From Ignatzschineria sp. (GTDB lineage Bacteria; Pseudomonadota; Gammaproteobacteria; Cardiobacteriales; Wohlfahrtiimonadaceae): 7,705 bases of DNA. A model generated the notes under the pieces. It was not told the origin of the DNA. It was given only the letters and a program-made list of their open reading frames with translations, and searched no databases. The stretch is taken from positions 1-7,705 of the forward strand of contig JASLEF010000033.1 of the NCBI GenBank assembly GCA_030151245.1. The letters are read 5' to 3'. Shown piece after piece: positions 6,057 to 7,705 of this stretch; the first letter of the stretch is position 1, and each line of letters opens with the position of its first letter. The translations under genes were made by a program, and so were the position numbers.

Positions 6057-6116
6057 TCTCTCTATAACAGGAGTAGAAGTTCAATCAACATACGCTAAAT
6101 GAATATTGGAGGTATA

Positions 6117-7538
6117 ATGCGTAAAGCCCTTTTGTTTCTACTTAGCATAAGCATGCTACCAAGCCTTGCCCTTGCTGGAGGCGAGCTCTCATTTGATGGG
6201 CAACACCTCTCACCGCTCTGGTCGATTCCATTTATTGGGATTATCCTATCTATTGCAGTCTTCCCCTTAATTGCCCCGAGAGTTTGGGACCATCATTACG
6301 GGAAAATTGTGGCGGGTTGGACATTACTCTTTTTCATTCCCCTCTTTTTCACTTATGACTTAAGTATTACCACGAACATCTTTGCCCATGCGCTAATTGA
6401 AGAATATATTCCTTTTATCCTTCTTTTATTAGTGTTATTTGCCGCATCAGGTGGAATACATATTTCAGGAAACTTAGTCGCAAGCCCGAAATTTAACGTT
6501 TCTATTTTAGCTATTGGAACAGTATTAGCTTCAGTAATGGGAACAACGGGAGCTGCCATGCTTCTCATTCGCCCTATTCTTTCTGCGAATAAAAACCGTA
6601 AGCATCGTATGCATATTCCGATCTTCTTTATCTTCTTAGTGGCGAATATCGGGGGAGGTTTAACGCCTCTTGGGGATCCACCTCTCTTCCTCGGCTTCTT
6701 AAATGGTGTTGATTTCTTCTGGACTTTACAACATATGTTTCTGCCAGTATTAATCTTCTCTCTCATTTTATTAGCCCTTTTCTACGTGATCGATAGTTAC
6801 TATTTCAAAAAAGAAAATATCGCAAAGTCTAATGAAAAAACGACTGTAGTCATTGTCGGAAAACAAAATTTTCTCATTATTCTTGGTGTTCTCTTTGGAA
6901 TTATTCTCTCGGGCGTTTGGATTCCAGGCATTAACTGGACGGTATTTGGTGTGGAAGTTCACTTAGAAAATGTCTTAAGAGATCTTTTCTTCATCTTCTT
7001 AACCTTCGTATCCCTTAAAATCACCTCTCAAAAAATCCGTACAGATAACAACTTCAACTGGCATCCCATTGTTGAAGTTGCCAAAATCTTTGCGGGAATC
7101 TTCTTAACGATTGTGCCGGTTATTACAATCTTAGAAGCGGGTAAAGCAGGCGCATTTAGTGGGATTGTTGAAATCACGCACAATGATGCTGGCGAACCTA
7201 TCAACGTGATCTATTTCTGGGTAACGACTGTCCTCTCAGCATTCTTAGATAATGCCCCAACCTATCTTGTATTCTTCAAGATGGCAGGAGCTCAAGCATC
7301 TGATGGTATAGGTGCTGCGGACTTCCTCATGAATGGTATTCCTGCAACGCTTCTTGCGATCTCAATGGGTACCGTCTTTACAGGTCCATTAACCTATATT
7401 GGAAATGCGCCGAACTTCATGGTGAAAGCAATGGCTGAACAAGAAGGGATTAAAATGCCTTCATTCTTTGGTTATATGTTCATCGCGATGATCGTATTAA
7501 TTCCAGTCTATATTCTTCTTAACTTTATCTTCCTGTAA
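6117..7538 (+). CDS. Putative Na+/H+ antiporter, ion-transporter superfamily (citrate-transporter-like)
   Basis: Inner-membrane secondary transporter of 473 residues, predicted to exchange Na+ for H+ or carry an organic acid. Hydrophobic segments run throughout, with a polar cytoplasmic-type linker at about residues 228-250. Two pseudo-repeat motifs typical of the IT superfamily are seen: GGGLTPLGDPPLFLGF at 179-194 in the first half, and SAFLDNAPTYL at 374-384 plus TYIGNAPNF at 426-434 in the second. The Asp residues in GDPP and LDNAPT are likely ion-site residues. The N-terminus (MRKALLFLLS...LALAGG) resembles a signal peptide or first helix. An in-frame ATG at 6099 would add MNIGGI, but this encodes the Shine-Dalgarno itself: GGAGG at 6108-6112, four bases before the ATG at 6117, so I use 6117. 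It resembles the sodium:proton antiporter/CitMHS-like proteins more than classical NhaD, so I give no symbol. Confidence 0.82.
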   Translation: MRKALLFLLSISMLPSLALAGGELSFDGQHLSPLWSIPFIGIILSIAVFPLIAPRVWDHHYGKIVAGWTLLFFIPLFFTYDLSITTNIFAHALIEEYIPFILLLLVLFAASGGIHISGNLVASPKFNVSILAIGTVLASVMGTTGAAMLLIRPILSANKNRKHRMHIPIFFIFLVANIGGGLTPLGDPPLFLGFLNGVDFFWTLQHMFLPVLIFSLILLALFYVIDSYYFKKENIAKSNEKTTVVIVGKQNFLIILGVLFGIILSGVWIPGINWTVFGVEVHLENVLRDLFFIFLTFVSLKITSQKIRTDNNFNWHPIVEVAKIFAGIFLTIVPVITILEAGKAGAFSGIVEITHNDAGEPINVIYFWVTTVLSAFLDNAPTYLVFFKMAGAQASDGIGAADFLMNGIPATLLAISMGTVFTGPLTYIGNAPNFMVKAMAEQEGIKMPSFFGYMFIAMIVLIPVYILLNFIFL

Positions 7539-7565
7539 GATTTTGTAAGAAGAGCCTAAGGACAA

Positions 7566-7600
7566 AAGAAAGCGCTAGATTTTCTAGCGCTTTCTTGTAA
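7566..7600 (+). terminator. Long-stem terminator after the antiporter gene
   Basis: AAGAAAGCGCTAGA (7566-7579) pairs perfectly with TCTAGCGCTTTCTT (7583-7596), 14 bp with a 3-nt loop, 28 bases after the antiporter stop. The T-rich 3' arm and following TTGTAATATTT are a short U-tract, so it should terminate plus-strand transcription and insulate the aspartokinase gene. Confidence 0.8.
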
Positions 7601-7636
7601 TATTTATAAGCTGATCCCTCGATAATAGGCGATCTT

Positions 7637-7667
7637 TATAATCGGACTTATAATTCATAAGGCAGGA
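7637..7667 (+). promoter_or_regulatory. -10-like boxes and ribosome site for aspartokinase
   Basis: TATAAT occurs twice, at 7637-7642 and 7649-7654, inside repeated TTATAAT units; neither has a recognisable -35 at normal spacing. AGGA at 7664-7667 lies 8 bases before the ATG at 7676 and is a good Shine-Dalgarno. Only about 75 bases separate the preceding terminator from the start, too short for a lysine riboswitch. Confidence 0.35.
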
Positions 7668-7675
7668 TAAATTAA

Positions 7676-7705
7676 ATGACTCTGTTAGTACAAAAATATG
7701 GCGGT
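7676..7705 (+). CDS. lysC: Aspartate kinase, N-terminus only
   Basis: Ten codons, MTLLVQKYGG, run off the window end. This matches the nearly invariant aspartokinase start (MxLIVQKYGGTS), which forms the first strand and the ATP-binding KYGG motif of the amino-acid kinase fold. The enzyme phosphorylates aspartate in the first step of the lysine, threonine and methionine pathway. The sequence style fits the monofunctional enzyme of Pseudomonas-like gammaproteobacteria, not the ThrA or MetL fusions, but the C-terminal domains are not visible. A Shine-Dalgarno at 7664-7667 supports the start. Confidence 0.8.
   Translation, partial: MTLLVQKYGG

Larger units (their letters stand above)
5728..6116. 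other. 389-bp divergent intergenic region, nadK to antiporter
   Basis: Holds the promoters for two divergent genes. Near nadK there are TAGCAT-like repeats: TAGCAT at 5765-5770 and 5784-5789, with the inverted form ATGCTA at 5815-5820. The palindrome ATTATAAT (5821-5828) offers a TATAAT -10 on either strand, though neither has a good -35. From about 5835 to the antiporter Shine-Dalgarno the DNA is non-coding, with CAAAG...TCC repeated three times (5882-5892, 5907-5919, 5919-5927) and nested inverted repeats at 5963-6056. A seven-codon ORF (6044-6067) is present but has no strong ribosome site. Confidence 0.55.

Noticed and set aside
6044..6067. Seven-codon leader peptide MNKRFSL before the antiporter
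   Set aside because: No strong Shine-Dalgarno and no associated terminator or anti-terminator pairing; such short frames are common by chance.
6353..6962. Minus-strand open frames inside the antiporter gene
   Set aside because: They lie opposite a gene with clear family motifs and have Arg/Lys/Pro-rich composition typical of antisense shadows.
7539..7675. Lysine riboswitch ahead of aspartokinase
   Set aside because: Only about 75 bases remain after the antiporter terminator, too short for the aptamer, and no matching helices are seen.

Overview
The window is 7.7 kb of AT-rich bacterial chromosome carrying ordinary housekeeping and transport genes. It holds no phage, insertion sequence, CRISPR array, tRNA or rRNA that I can see. 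Gene style (strong Shine-Dalgarno sites, intrinsic terminators, a gamma/betaproteobacterial-looking NAD kinase, a VanX/DdpX-type dipeptidase) suggests a low-GC gammaproteobacterium. A Cardiobacteriales relative such as Ignatzschineria or Wohlfahrtiimonas is my guess from memory and not proven by the sequence.

Layout, left to right. (1) 1-501 (+): the 3' two thirds of an Est30-like alpha/beta-hydrolase carboxylesterase, cut by the window edge just before its nucleophile serine. A probably bidirectional terminator (558-594) separates it from the convergent genes that follow. (2) 649-1863 (-): a DUF819 membrane protein. (3) 2096-2848 (-): a VanX/DdpX-like D-Ala-D-Ala dipeptidase, upstream of the DUF819 gene on the same strand, with a terminator or attenuator hairpin between them. 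(4) 2849-3431: a 583-bp non-coding stretch with an orphan plus-strand terminator (possible small RNA) and a minus-strand terminator for the next gene. (5) 3432-4469 (-): a compact cytosine-deaminase-like amidohydrolase. (6) 4470-4854: leader region holding a 39-codon small ORF whose stop codon lies in the loop of a strong minus-strand terminator, the most interesting signal here. (7) 4855-5727 (-): NAD kinase. (8) 5728-6116: divergent intergenic region with repeated TAGCAT elements and a potentially structured leader. (9) 6117-7538 (+): a Na+/H+ antiporter/citrate-transporter-like membrane protein, with a long-stem terminator after it. (10) 7676-7705 (+): the first ten codons of aspartate kinase.

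Functionally, the dipeptidase and the DUF819 transporter-like protein may cooperate in uptake or recycling of D-Ala-containing peptides. NAD kinase, the antiporter and aspartokinase are independent core functions. Nothing looks like a defence or mobile system. The best candidate for something undescribed is the small-ORF/terminator module ahead of the amidohydrolase, which may be a translation-coupled attenuator or a small protein gene. Two gene starts (DUF819 and the antiporter) are placed downstream of the longest-ORF starts because strong ribosome binding sites sit there.
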